DNA of 64,000 bases from Symbiodinium sp. CCMP2592 (lineage: Eukaryota > Sar > Dinophyceae > Suessiales > Symbiodiniaceae), in assembly GCA_905221615.1 (NCBI GenBank), contig CAJNDT010000001.1, forward strand, positions 3,534,265-3,598,264. Direction: 5' to 3'. The notes beneath the pieces were generated by a model. The model searched no databases and was not told the origin of the DNA. It saw only the letters and a program-made list of their open reading frames with translations. The first letter of the stretch is position 1. Every line of letters starts with the position of its first letter. This document shows positions 12,367-25,900 of this stretch, piece after piece. The translations under genes were made by a program, and so were the position numbers.

Positions 12367-12539
12367 ACAGACACACACACACACATACACACAGACACAC
12401 ACACACACCACAGACACACACACCACAGACACACACACACAGACACACACACACACACACACACCACACACACACACACAGACACACACACCACACACAC
12501 ACACACACCACACACACACACACACACCACACACACACA

Positions 12540-12604
<65 letters not shown>

Positions 12605-12609
12605 ACACA

Positions 12610-12643
<34 letters not shown>

Positions 12644-12644
12644 G
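11828..12644. repeat. Very long GA / CACAGA / CA microsatellite
   Basis: About 45 bases of (GA)n, then (CACAGA)n with many pure units, then (CA)n with scattered interruptions. The long frames on both strands (Thr/His and Val/Cys repeats) come only from the repeat. Confidence 0.97.
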
Positions 12645-12785
12645 ACAAAGAGAGGGAGGGAGAGAGGGAGGGAGGGGTAGTGCCGGGTAGTGGGGAGACA
12701 AAGAAGCACGGAGCTGGTTTTCGCCTCATCTCCTCAGGATAGCGCCTCAGGAGCCCTCTGTGGAGGCTTGTCCATGCAAGCTGGA

Positions 12786-12884
12786 CTAATATAGGGGCCT
12801 TTTTAATTAGAACAGGGTGTTGGGGCCCATTCTACCATAATTATCTTAAGGAGTCACCAAAAGAGTATGGGTAATTGTTTAAGC

Positions 12885-12915
<31 letters not shown>
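12786..12915. mobile_element. Foldback family E copy ending in (TA)n
   Basis: Starts ATATAGGGGCC and ends AAGCCCCTATATAT in inverted orientation. An internal GTTGGGGCCCAT is shared with the copy at 20963-21079. A (TA)n run follows the right end. Confidence 0.7.
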
Positions 12916-12926
<11 letters not shown>

Positions 12927-13496
12927 CAGGGGCTTGTGGCAAGGGAGATCAAGGATCCCATCATGAATCCATGTTTTCCTGCAGTGCGCTGCAATTCTGA
13001 TGAGCGTTCGGGGGAAGTTTGCTCTCTGCCCGTGTCCAGTACACCTAAACCTTTCGTGAGGTAATAGAGGGCATTTGGACCTGATTGGGATGTCCACAGC
13101 CCTCCGCCCTAAAAGTGTGCCTAAACCCTAAAACCTAAAACTATCCGATACCTCAAGGGAGTGCCTAAAACCTAAAACTAAAGCCTAAACCCTGAGTTTG
13201 TACCAAGCAGGTGAGACAAAGCGGCAGCCAGGAGCCAGTTCCAGCGCCCCTCTCCAGCTTCCGAGACTCTCGAGGTGTGTCCCGGCCACTCCTATGAAGG
13301 GATGCTGTCGGGTGCAGCATGATGTTACAAGTTGTTTTTGTTTTTGCTTTTATCCGTTACCTTTTGAAGTTCAATCCGTAAGCGCAGCGATGGTGATGAT
13401 GCTGTAATTGCACATGGTGGTCGTGGATGTCGGTCGCCCCTTGTTATCACCGTTGCTGCTTTGCTGTGTTGTTGTTGATGATGCCTCTGTTGCTAT

Positions 13497-13560
13497 GAGG
13501 AGCAGGAGGAAGAGGAAGAGGAAGAGGAAGAGGAGGAGGAGGAGGAGGAGGAGGAGGAGG
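13497..13560. repeat. GAGGAA/GAG purine tract
   Basis: Pure purine on the + strand, made of GGAAGA and GGA units. The poly-Ser minus-strand frame is an artefact of it. Confidence 0.85.
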
Positions 13561-13866
13561 GCGGAATGGTAATGCTGCTTAGCATGAGACTTTGATTTAC
13601 AAGAAGAAAGGCGGTTCCGCTCACATCTAAGGGAATCAGATGTTTCGGGCTTGGGAGTTCCCTGAAGCTCACGAACCCGGGAGTCGCCGTCAGCTCTGAA
13701 CCCTCGAAACCGGAGAGAACCTGAGTCCCCACACCTTGAAAGAAGCCTTCCGAAAGAGGACCCAAACCAATATCCCAGAGAAGACTTTTGAAACCCTAAA
13801 CCCCCTACCCTAAAGGCCTAAATCCTGAACCCTCAAACTCCAAACTTCAAGCCCCAAATCGCACAG

Positions 13867-13955
13867 ATCCCAAACCTCACCCTGTGTTTTGAGGTGCTTC
13901 CCACAACTCTTCAGCAGCCACTTCAAGAGCTGGGCTTTGATATTCCCACACCGAA
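13867..13955 (+). CDS. Helicase exon: Q-motif region
   Basis: Acceptor GCACAG|ATC. Encodes IPNLTLCFEVLPTTLQ and PLQELGFDIPTP. The Phe upstream of GF is the conserved aromatic residue of the Q motif. Ends phase 2 at donor CCGAA|GC. A shorter start at 13894 is possible. Confidence 0.85.
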
Positions 13956-16900
13956 GCTGGCTCAAGTCTACTACTGGGTCTCCGCAGTCTGTTTTTTATG
14001 GGTGTTGGATTTCGCAGGGTTGTACTTATCACCTATCGATTGTTTAGTGTCCGTTTTGGTAGAGTCTTCCGTGCGGAAGGACGGGGTCGTAAGTTAAGCG
14101 GTTTTGTAGGGTGGTACTCGTTTGGGATTTGCGGCTGTAGGGTACAGGGCTTCAGGTTTAAGTTGTTGGGCTTGGCTCAGGCAGCTAAAGCAAATCCTTG
14201 AAACTCTCAACCCTAAACGCCAAATCCCCAACGCTCGAAACCCCTACAGCCCTAAACACTGAAGCCCCAAATCCCTAAAACTCTAAACCCTAAATCCTTA
14301 AACCCCTAAACCATAAGACCCTAAGCCCTAATCATCCCTACCCATAGGCCCCAAAGTAGTTCCTTTTTGGGATTACCTTATCGAGTTCTATATATGAATC
14401 CCAAAAAGGAACTACTTTGGGGCCTATGGGTAAGCACTGAAGCCCTAAAACTCTAGACCCTAAATCCTTAAACCCTAAACCCTAAACCATAAAATCCTAA
14501 ACCCTAATCATCCCTAAGCACTGGCTCCCTCAGGATTCAAGCGCATGCGATTCCGATCATCGCAGCCGGCAGGGACCTGGTAGGCCCGCGAGAAGAGGGC
14601 TGAGGGTGCGGCGCTTTAAGGGTTGTAGGGTTTAGGGAGTCTGGGTCGTAGGGTTTACGGTTTAGGGAGTTTGGGTCGTAGGGTTTACGGTTTAGGGTAT
14701 GGGGAGTCTGGGTCGTAGGGTTTACGGTTTAGGGAGTTTGGGTCGTAGGGTTTACGGTTTAGGGAGTTTGGGTCGTAGGGTTTACGGTTTAGGGAGTCTG
14801 GGTCGTAGGGTTTAGGGTTTAGGGAGTCTGGGTCGTAGGGTTTAGGGTTTAGGGAGTTTGGATTGTAGGGTTTAGGGGTGTAGGGTTTAGGGGTGTAGGG
14901 TTTAGGGGTTTAGGGTTTAAGGGTTTAGGGATGAAGGGTTTATCGGTTTAGGGTTTAGGGATGAAGGGGTTAGGCTTCAGAGGTTCTAGGGTGGATGGGG
15001 TGAGGGTTTTGGGTTTTTGGGTTTTAAGCTTTAGAGCTGCATAATGGTGTCCGGTATGAGGCTTCAGGGGTTCACGATCCTTAGGGTCCCTTATTAAAAA
15101 TGTACTTCAAGACCCTATTCCAACTAAGCCCCGTATACTATACAGGCGTTTTCGATTTGCGGCATTGGAGTGGAGGTCTGAGATTGTCAGATGTCTTTGC
15201 ATCCCGGTGAGGCATATCCGCCACAGGGTCCGGCAAGACCTTGGCTTACCTGCTACCCTGCCTCTCATCTGCGAAGCATGCCCAACCCCCGCTCCCCCAC
15301 AACCGCCCTCCCCCCACTAAACGCAGCCAAATCCCCAACACCCCCCATAAAGTTGGCTTCCGGGTCGTCGCTTCGGTGGTTTAGGGAATATTCCTCAGAC
15401 TCGAACCAGCTACTGTACCCGCTCCAAATTCTTATATTCTTCAGCCTGGCTGATTGGTAATATGACTCCGTAGGGCTCCTCATTATGATAATGGTTAGTA
15501 TAAACTACCGTACAGTCTACCCCAAAGCCCTGTTCAAATTAACTCTAAGGCCTTATATTGCAGTCCTCCCAATCTACATCGCGATCTGTTGTCATTGATG
15601 TGACGTTGCTTAAGGGGCCCAGCACCTAGGATCGTACTCTTTATGTGGGGGGTGCCCAATTCCTGAAACTCCTTTGCATCCCAAGCTCGTTGTGTACGTA
15701 CTCGGGGTTTGGGGTTTGTACATGGGTAGTTGTCAAAACTAGCGCCCCTTTTTGGGTACCCAAAATATTAGGTGCCGTATTATATTATGGACCCAAAAAG
15801 GGATCCTAACACTGACAACCACCCACATGTTTAGAGGAGCAGTCCTCGTTGGAGCCTGAGGCTTTGCAAACATCCTTCGCAGAGTATGCCCGAACCCACT
15901 GCATGCTCCTCGAATGTTGGTTCCTTGGCTATGTACAGTCGATGGGAGGCCGTTTTTGCGCAAGCCTGGGGCTTGTGAGGAAGGTGCCTTGCTCTAATTT
16001 CCGAAACCAAGCTTCATGATTGCAGAATAGTCCTGCCGTCCATTGTTCTGCATCGCCACCGCCGTTACTATCACTAAGTATGGTGCAAAATCATTGGCAT
16101 ATGCTTTTCTTGCACAGCGCCTGTGGCATCTTTGGCCAGGACTGGGATATGTATTGCTCCTTGGGCGTTCTTTGCGCACCGCATCGCTTAAGGGTAGGTT
16201 AATGCAGCATATCTATGTAGATCTGACGATGCCGTCAGTCAAAGAGAACGTGTGACTCAAGCTTCGCAAAGTGAGAGAACCCTCCACAACTTTTCGCCTA
16301 GATGCATGGATGGGTTTTCATGGCACACCCCACACATGGATTCTTCGCACATTTCGGGTACAGGGTACGAGGCGAAATCGAGAAACCCTTAACAGAATCC
16401 TGTAAAGAACCCTTCTAGGACCCCTCTACATCCCTGAAAGGGACCCTTAGCTTAATGGTGCTATGGCTAAGTCTAGGTCCTTGGCCCTACACGCGAGCTC
16501 GTCGCTCAGATCCAGCGAAGTGCAGCCCGGAAGCGTGGCAGCAACAGGTGTAGGGCTTAATAGGGTTGTGTGTGTGTGTGTGCGTTTTTTTTCGAGCTTT
16601 GCATCCCAGGTCTTGGGGTTTTAGCTTTGTGCCTTCCTGGGTCTTTGGATGAGCAGTGCCAGGTTCTGCAAGAGCGCGGATTTGCTTCTGGAGACGGTGT
16701 ACGGCGGTGCATCGAAGGCCTCAAGTACTCACTTGCATTGTTTGTTCCAAGGTTTAAACCCCAGGGATCTGAAACTATGAGCCCTATCTCGTGATCATCA
16801 CATCATCATCATGATCACCGTTAACACCGTCACGACGAGACATTTAATGCCCGCCTGCATGACCAAGAGACATATTGGCTTGCCAATAACGGGTCCATAG

Positions 16901-19900
16901 GTTGCTTCAAAACCAACCACCGGAACAACTGGACCAACATCTCGTTAAGTCCTACAGTACTAGGCCGCTAGGCGAGTCCTGTGAGCTGCAGCTGCCACAT
17001 CAGGATGCTCTGTGTGTGTGTACCTGTTTTAAGGTATATAATGTTTAGGGGTCAGGGTTTAGGGGTTTAGGGTTGGGTTTTGTACGGTAGAGCTTTAGCA
17101 TAGCCTCGCATTCAAGATGCCAGTCCCATTTCAACAGCGCTGAAGCGATCGCTTCGGTGACCCGAAGCCCATTGAACCCGGAAACATCCCTAAACCAGAC
17201 TAAACCCCGCGCTCTTAATCCTGAACCCTAAACCCTAAACTCATGCAGTCCTAAACCCTCATGCCTCTGCTTGTGCACGAGTCTGGCCCCGTATCATAGA
17301 ATTCGTGGAGCGCGGGTGAAGACCCTACAGAAATCTCTGTCGAGTTTTTCTCAAACCCCAGAGGTGCAAACCCTAAACCCTTGTGACCCTTGCAGCCCTT
17401 GTAGGCCCTAAACCGTTATAATTATGCCCTCTATAAACCCTAAACCCTCATGACCCTTACAACCCTTATGAACCCTAAACCGTTATAGTTAAACTCTACT
17501 GTAAACCCTAAGCCCACATGACCCTTACAACCCTTATGAAGCCTAAACCGTTATAACTAAACCTCATTTTAAAACCTAAACCCTCATGACCCTGACAACC
17601 CTTATGAACCCTAAACCGTTATAGCTAAACCCCATTATAAACCCTAAACCGTTATCAGTAAACCCCATCATAAACCTTAAACCCGGTTCTCCCCAGCTTC
17701 AGGCAGAGCAGCTGGCCGGCCTGAGGAAGCGGCTTGGGCGCAGCTCGAGGGCTTAGTCTTCTTAGGCCATTTAGGGTTTTTAGGGGTTTAGGGATTTAGG
17801 GTTTGGAGGGGTTTAGGATTTGGGGTTTTTAGGGTTCAGGGTTAAGTGTTTAGGGTTCAGGGTTTATCTCAGCGTCTGGCGGGGGTGGGGGTTTAGGGTT
17901 TAGTTTGCTTTAAGGTATTGGGCTTCGGGATGTCAGGGCTTAGGGCGAGTTTCCGGAGGGCTTCCGGATTCTAGGGTTTAAAGGAGATTTGTTCAGCTCT
18001 TTAGCTCTTTGAAGCGTCTCAAGACTAATGCTGAGGCTTCCTCGGTTGCAATGCCCCGACACCCTGGTTTTGGCGCAGCCCTAAAACCTCAAATCCTCAA
18101 CCCCCAAACCTCAAGCCCTAAACAACTGAACCCCAAACCCCGAAGCCTTCAATCCCTGAAGCCCTGTGAAGATCGAGGCTGCTTCTTCCTCTCTCAAAAG
18201 TTGCTTTGACTTTCATGCTTGACGCCTTCAAGTGGGTGAATCATTAGCAATGAACAGTATCCCGGTATCCCCTTCTCGTTTCTATATGATTGTGGGGTTC
18301 CGGGATATTTAGCTCCGCTTCCATGCTTGGTAACGGGGCTTAGAGGGCATAGGGCAACGATCCCTCAAGCCTAAACGCCTGGGCGAGCCCTAAGGTTTCT
18401 CTTGATTTTTCGGTACTGCGCCAGTACGCATGTAATATTATGAGAGGTCGGGAGTTGAAAGCATTGCTGCTGTTCAGGGTTTAGGGTTGAGGATGTTTTG
18501 CTTCTCTCGACGGCCTCCATTGCAACTGCCCTAAACCCTAAACCCTAAACCCAACTGCGTCCCAACTACTGGCCGAGGATGCCTCCCGTGGTGGTGGCCA
18601 CACCTGGACGGCTCATCGAATTTTTGGAAGAGGCGAGCCGGAGAGTTCTCCATCCCCAAAGGGTCCAAGTATCATTATGGTAGTATACTTAGACCCTAAG
18701 GAAGCTACCTTTTTAGGGTTCCCTAATATGATTTCTTTATATAAGTCCTTGAAAAGGAAGGTTTCGTGGGGTTAAGGTATACTTAGATCCCAAAATACCC
18801 TATACGTATAGACCATGAAAATTCTTGGACCCTTTGGGATCATGGGTCATGAGCCGATCCTTGGCTCTTGCCAGAAGCCCTGGAATCCCAGAAATCCAAA
18901 TACGCCCGGTCAATGGCCCCAGACCGTATTTAAAGGTTCCTGGCCCCAATTCAAGGTACTAAGGTGTAGTACACCTTATTGACTAAGTCCCATAAACTGA
19001 ACTCTGTGAACTCCCGTGGAACCTTCATTAAAAACCTCCTGTGAAGCCCTTGAAGAATCCTCGTGCAAACCTAAAAACAAGATGACTGGCTTTGCTTGCT
19101 AAGTCGCTTTCTCCTGCAAATACCGTGGGTCGGAGCAACGCATGGTCCCATGATCTTATTTGGGGTTCAGGGGTTTGGGGAGCATTCCCGTCGTTCAGAA
19201 GGGTTCAGTGTTTTGGGTTGAGTGGGTGTTGATACAATTTTAGGTTTCGGGGCTTCGGACTTACATGTGTAAGGGTGAGCTAAGTGTGGAGTTTGCCGAG
19301 TGAATGACAATCGCAGGATGTCTTAGATGCTTGCTTGGAAGCCCCTGCGTCGACATAGAGGATGCCGTTTTGGGTGCAGGGTACTTTGCAGGTTTGCTCT
19401 CTACAGAAATTGCCAGTCAAACAGACAGTTCCTGCACATAGGCGAGCCTAATAGAGTCAAATACAGCACAAAGAGACACAATCTAAGCCGGATTTGTGGA
19501 AAACCCTGCCGTTGCAATGTTACACATGAGCTTTCCGAGCCGACCTAAACATAACAACCGCTCGGTGGTGCAGCAAAGTGCAAGAGTCAAGAGCTTGCAG
19601 TTCGGATGAGGACGTATCATCAAGCCGCGAAAGTGGGTGTGCATCGTGCTTAGATGATGTACCGGTGGAGTGCCTGAAACTTCATAGTCTTTATACTGCT
19701 ACCCTTTTGCATCCATGACCTGATCAGAGCCCACATCTCCAAATGTGAAGGATCCGCCACCCTGCTGCTTGAGACACGCGCGGCACGTGGTACTGGATGA
19801 GGCTTGGAACTCGGGCTGTAGCTTACGAAACAGCCGCAGCGGTGCTTTTAGGATTTTGGTTCGCCTTGAATGGTATTCGATGCCCTCATGGCCGGTACAC

Positions 19901-22900
19901 GGCTGGCTTGTGGTCTCCGAGACAACCAACCCATCTCAGACCTCTGCCACCACAAACTCAGACCACTGCTGCCCGGCGTACTTCAGCCCAGCAAGCCTGC
20001 TTGGGTCTTTGCACCTGCTCAAAGCCCGTGCTTCTCACCGCACTGTGGCTCAATGTGATGCTTGAGCGCCGGTAGTATCGGAAGTTATGACTATTATTAT
20101 TACTACTATTACTATTACTATTACTATTACTATTACGATTACTATTACTATTACTGTTACTATTACTATTACTGTTACTATTACTATTACTATTACTATT
20201 ACTATTACTATTACTATTACTATTACTGTTTCTATTACTGTTACTATTACTATTACTATTACTATTACTATTACTATTACTATTACTATTACTATTACTA
20301 TTACTATTACTATTACTATTATTATTACTATTACTATTACTATTACTATTACTATTACTATTACTATTACTATTACTATTATTACTATTACTATTACTAT
20401 TACTATTACTATTACTATTACTATTACTATTACTATTACTATTACTATTATTATTACTATTACTATTACTATTACTAATACTATTACTATTACTATTACT
20501 ATTACTATAACTATTACTATTACTATTACTATTACTATTACTATTATTATTACTATTACTATTACTATTACTATTACTATTACTATTACTATTACTATTA
20601 CTATTACTATTACTATTACTATTACTATTACTATTACTATTACTATGCCCGTGTTGATTATTGCATGTATGTACTTTCAACGCAGTTTTCCCTGACCTGA
20701 CGAGGCAGATCGGATGTTGGGCGAAGGCTTTGAAGTCCAGGCGCTTTCCCAAGTGAACCGCCGAGGGTTTAGGGTTTCTAGAGCCTCGACTTCTATCTGG
20801 ACCCAAAGCACCAGAACCCGAACGCCAGAAATGCCGCCATGAAGAGTTCACTCCACGATGTTCTTGATGTGGCGAGATTTCAGGGTTTTGCCACAGACCC
20901 CGACCATTCCAGCTTCAGAATTGACTCTGAACAACCCAAAGCCGGGAGCAGACATGCAGGGTAAATATAGGGTCCTAAATAATTAGACTAGGGTGTTGGG
21001 GCCCATGATACTAAAGATTATAATGAGGAACCCCCCAATCCCCAAAATAGTACAGGTAATTATTAAGGCCCCTATACTAACTGGATGAGCTCTGAAAGCC
21101 ATGCCCAAACCCCAGACCGCTAAGTCTAAGCCCGAAGCCCCGTTACTTGTAGTGCCCCAGTGATCGACCGCTGGTCTGTGCTTCGATCTTCTAAGCCGCT
21201 CCCCCGCCCTCCGGGCAGGTGCGACAGATTTTGGCAGAGGCGACCATGGCAAACCGCCAGAAGCTTCACTGCTTTGGACTTTGATCTTTTTGTTGTGGCT
21301 TGAGCTTCGGGCTCTGAGGGGATCTCAACCAGCAACAGCAGAGTGATGTAGAGTGCGACAACTGTCCCTCATGTGGTTCGTTCGCGACTGTCAATGTCAA
21401 GGGCGAGGACTGGATGGGCCCCCTGGGTATATGAAGTGTTTGCACCTGTGTTTGCACCGTCACACTCCGTGACAACACACCGAAACCCCAGACTCTGGAC
21501 CCGAACGCGTGCACGAAACTCTAAAACTCTAAACTCCTTACATCTTCAACCGGTCAATTCTATGCTTTAGTGTATTAAACAACAATCGTCTGTTCGACTA
21601 TATTATCCTCAAGACCAACCTTTCAAGGACTCTACTTTTCTCGGCCACCTGGCCACAAGCGGTGAAGGCACCGTGGATTGTTCTTTTGGGCCAGGAACTT
21701 ACTTATTTATTCATGTTTTGTTTCATTTTTTTTGTTTCGGGGGGGTGTTGTTAGTCTTGAGGGTCTGAAGGTCAAGGGTGTCCCAAACGCTAAACTTCCC
21801 TAAACCCCCCAAAACCCCTAAACTCCGAAGCCCCACACTGCCTTAACTTCAGGTCAAGCTGTAGGGTTGGTGGAGGTGAAGCCCATGCCCTGGATTCAGT
21901 GACAGGCTTGTAGCCGGAATGTAGGAGGCTGCTCAGGCCGTCGTCCTATTTGAGTCCAGGATTCTGGGGCTTTTCTCCTTGTCTTGGGTTTGGGTTTGGT
22001 GATGGCATGTTGGGGGGGGGGAGTACGCAAGATGGCTGTGCTTCCAAAGAGGGCCTTGGTCCACCCGAGCTGATATTATCCATGGGGAGAAGCACCGACG
22101 GGCTGGGTTGCTGAGACGCGTCGCGCATCCTGTTTTCAACTGGCGCAGACAGAAGTCCTGAGCTGTGTCACACTTCACCGCTCCAACGCCAGCTCACTGT
22201 CGTTGGCTTTGCTCCGTCGTTTAGTCCACCCAAATCCCAATGCACTATGTCCTATAAGCCTCGCATAGCCATAGGGCGGAGCGCTCAAGCATACAACACG
22301 AGACCTACCAAGGAGGCAAACCCCGAAGCCCCGAAAACGCCCGAAACCCTGCACCCTAGAACAGCCGTTCTGTAGCCAGGCATTTGCGTTTTCCGTCTTG
22401 CGACAGCCCGTCGAGGTTCGTGTGGGTGTTGCTCTGCAGCACTGCGCTCCAGAACTCGGTTCCGACTGTATGGATTAGCATAGTTGGCATTGTAACATGC
22501 ATCGTCGTCTCATCAATACAAAAGTAGTAGGCGCAGCCGTTGCGGCCATTGCAGCAGCAGCAGCAGTTATAGATGCTCCGCATTAGCCGGAGTTTGGGCT
22601 CTGATACTGTATGACTCTAAGGCTGGCGACTCCTCCTTCAGTACCAACCCCAATGTTGTGCAGGACCCGGCTTCTCTTTTGCTTCCGGCCTCGGCATGTT
22701 AGGTTCGTTTGGCCTGCAGGTGCTATAGGGGCCTCAACAACTACCTATGCTACTGTAAGGGCTGCTTATGATGATTCTAGTGTAATATATCACCAAAGCC
22801 GAATCTAATTATTAAGGCCTTAGGACCAAGCGCATGCTTTCTTCAAGGATGCTGCGAGCAGTGGCCTAAAATGAGAGTTTCAGGATGTCATATTCCTGCG

Positions 22901-25900
22901 GGACGACTGTGAGAAACCTTCGGCGCTGTGCGCCCTCCTGTGACTTGCAAGCACATAGAGTCAGAGCTGGTTTCCTGCAGCCAAGCCACGAGTACTCCGG
23001 CATCTTGTTCAATGACTGTCCATGGCTGCGCTAGGCACCTGTCCGGCTACGAAAGCCTCGCAGAAGGGGGAGGGTTCCAGCAAGCGCCCACGATCCTTAG
23101 CAACACCGGCATTTTGAGGCCAATCCATCAACCCCTTCAGGCACAAGCGCGAAGCTTGAAACGTTCAGCACCCAGCCCAACGCGAGGAAAGGGAGGAAGA
23201 ACGTTAAAGCCATCGTCTTCGTCGCTACGAAGAGAGCCTGCCAGCAGCTGGAGAGGAGCCTACGAGGTGCTAGATTCTGCTAGATGCTGGAGCTTCACCT
23301 ATACTGCTTCATCTCGTTTAATTTAAGAATTCCGGTTAGGATTGCGGGGAGCATTGATCTTTGAATCTTTTACTGTCGAAGCTGCCAAGACACCGGAGAG
23401 CAAGTTTCATGGTTTACACCTTGGCTGAGAGATACAAGGGCTACCCCGCAATGTGTGCACTATCCACGCTTATGCACTTTTCTCGCCTTTCTCCCCGCCC
23501 CTTTTTGCCATCTGATCGCAAACCTGAAACCTCAACGCCTGAACACGAAACATAGAATCGCATTCCACCTGGCCACCTGACTGGATTGACAAGATCCGAT
23601 AAAGGAAATAACCACACCCACGAAGTAGGCTCCTGCAATGCACCTGCAATGCAGGTGCGTGTTGTTTGTGCTTATGTAGAAATCTCGTGATGATTTTCGG
23701 TACAGGTTTGGGAAGTTTGCACAGGAGGACACATCTTATACATAATTGTAGAGCCAAAGCCATAGACATTAGTTCAATGTTTGTTCTACCATAGTAGTAT
23801 GTGGCTTCGAGCTAATGACGAAAGTTTATGCCATCCGGCGTGTTGCCCCAGGCAGAGTGCCTTTAGTTTGTGACGCGATCCACGGCGATCGAAGCCAGCG
23901 AGATCGCGAGGTTGGGTCGGTACATCGAAATATCATTGTGCTGCCCAATAAGCTTTGCAAAACTCGCTAGGCTTCCGGAAAGAAGGACCAGTGGAGGTGG
24001 AGCATATCCGAAACCTTCCTTAGTATTCCTGCGCCACAGCTTTGGACTATAGGGATCTCCAGAAAGTTGGAATATGGTTTCATGGTAGGATACCCTATGA
24101 TTTACCATAGAAGGGTTAGGATAATCATATTCCAACTTTCTGGCTTTTACCTTATGTCATTAGGATCCAAGAAGCCTTCCGGTATACCCCGTCAAGGCCC
24201 TCACGATAGTCTAAGGGGGTGAGAGGACGGTTCAAGCGCACACAAGAGCGGAACCCTCTCCCCCAAAAAACAATCCAAGTCTCTCCAGCAAGCCCCAATC
24301 CTGAGTCAGGGACAGGGTTTCAGCAAGGGCTGCAGGGTTTAGCATTTTGGGATGTAGGCTTTACTGTTTGGGATCTTAAAAAAAGAGCCCGAATCGGAGT
24401 CCACCCCTGCAAAAATCGAAGACTCTAAGACTTGTCAAAGCTGGAGCTTGTTGATAGCAAGGAACTTCGGATAATCAAAGTAGGGTTTCAGGAGTTAAAA
24501 TGTTAATCATTGTAAGCTGTTAAGTAACCCTAGGGAACACGGTCATGTCTATTTCGAAGGTTTCCGAGAATTAGGGGTACCTTCTTCTGGGGTCCTTATA
24601 ATAAGGATCCTACTATTTTGGGTATGATATTAGGATCCGCTCTTTTTGGAAAGTCCCATTTACCTGCAGCAGGGGTGGTCAATTGGAGAAGGGCTCGGGC
24701 TTCCAGGGTTCCGGAGGCCCCACAGTAAACCCCAGAAAGTTGGAACATGGTTTTGGGAGGATTGGTGCTAGGATCCCTTATACTTTACCCTAAGGGCATG
24801 GGGATGATGTTCCAACTTTCTGGCTTCTACTGTAAACCCTAAACCCTAAACCGTTCCGAAGACGCAGGCTGTTCTGGACCATTTCCGGAAGGCCCAGGTG
24901 CAGGACGGGTCGGGGGCAGACTTCGGCTTTTTGTTCTGAGGTCTTAGGAGTTTGTGATCGCAATTTTCGTAACCCCTAGGAGTCCTATGAGTTGTAAGTC
25001 CATGCTAATCCTGTTTCAGCCCGAAGTGTGCGGCAGGAAGGGCAGGGTTTGAGTGTTCCTGCATCATGCTGATATCCGGGCTTCGAAGGTTCGGGCATAT
25101 ATGGTTGTTTTAAATGTGTTGGGTGGCAACCTTCTATATTTTGGCCTCGGAGGCGGGGATGGGTCCCTCATATCCTGCACAATTTGTCCGAAACGAGGCA
25201 TATTCTTGTCAACGTTATTGTGATTTGATTTCCTGCCGCTTGAATGGGCATCGCCGAAGTGCAAGAGTCGCGCAAACAGCATCGCGCAAGGTCCTGCTCG
25301 CCACGGATGTTGCCGGGCGGGGCATCGACGTGAGCAATGTCAATCTTGCCGCTCGGTCGGTGCATTATCAGAGCTTACCCCTTCCCAGCCGGGTGACTCC
25401 TGTGAACTGATGAGGATCGGTCCGCCAGTATTAACAAACCCTCACTTGGTCGCAAATCCCTTCTGATCTTTCTAGTTGGAAGCACTCGGCCCATCAGGTG
25501 GTCAACTACGACTGCCCTCGTAACGCCGAGGACTACATACACCGCATGTTGGCTGCAGGGGATGGTTTCGTGGACCCGGGATAGGCTTCGGTCTTGGGTG
25601 GAGCCTTTCACTGGCAGTCTGCTGCAGTTTGTATGGTTGTCGTCAGTGTAATATGTCGATGGCAGTGACCGCGGGTGAAGCAGAAGGCCATGATCATGAC
25701 CCAGCCCATGCTTACACCCGCGGTAGGGATGATGATGATGGTGGTGGCGGCGGTGGTGCTGCTGGTGGTCATCATCAGCATCATGGCCATCATCGACACC
25801 ATCATACTCACGCATCGTCATGGTGGCCATGATGATGGTTTCTGTAATCATTTGCTTTGGTTATGATGCCAGTAGGAGCTTGACTTTTTATGTTCTCTCC

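Noticed and set aside
11320..12742. 469-, 342- and 307-codon frames on both strands
   Set aside because: They are translations of the CA/CACAGA microsatellite (Cys/Val or Thr/His repeats), with no plausible protein content.
19958..20851. 297-codon minus-strand Ser/Asn frame and + strand Tyr and Ile/Thr frames
   Set aside because: Pure product of the ATTACT array, which is an intron of the helicase.
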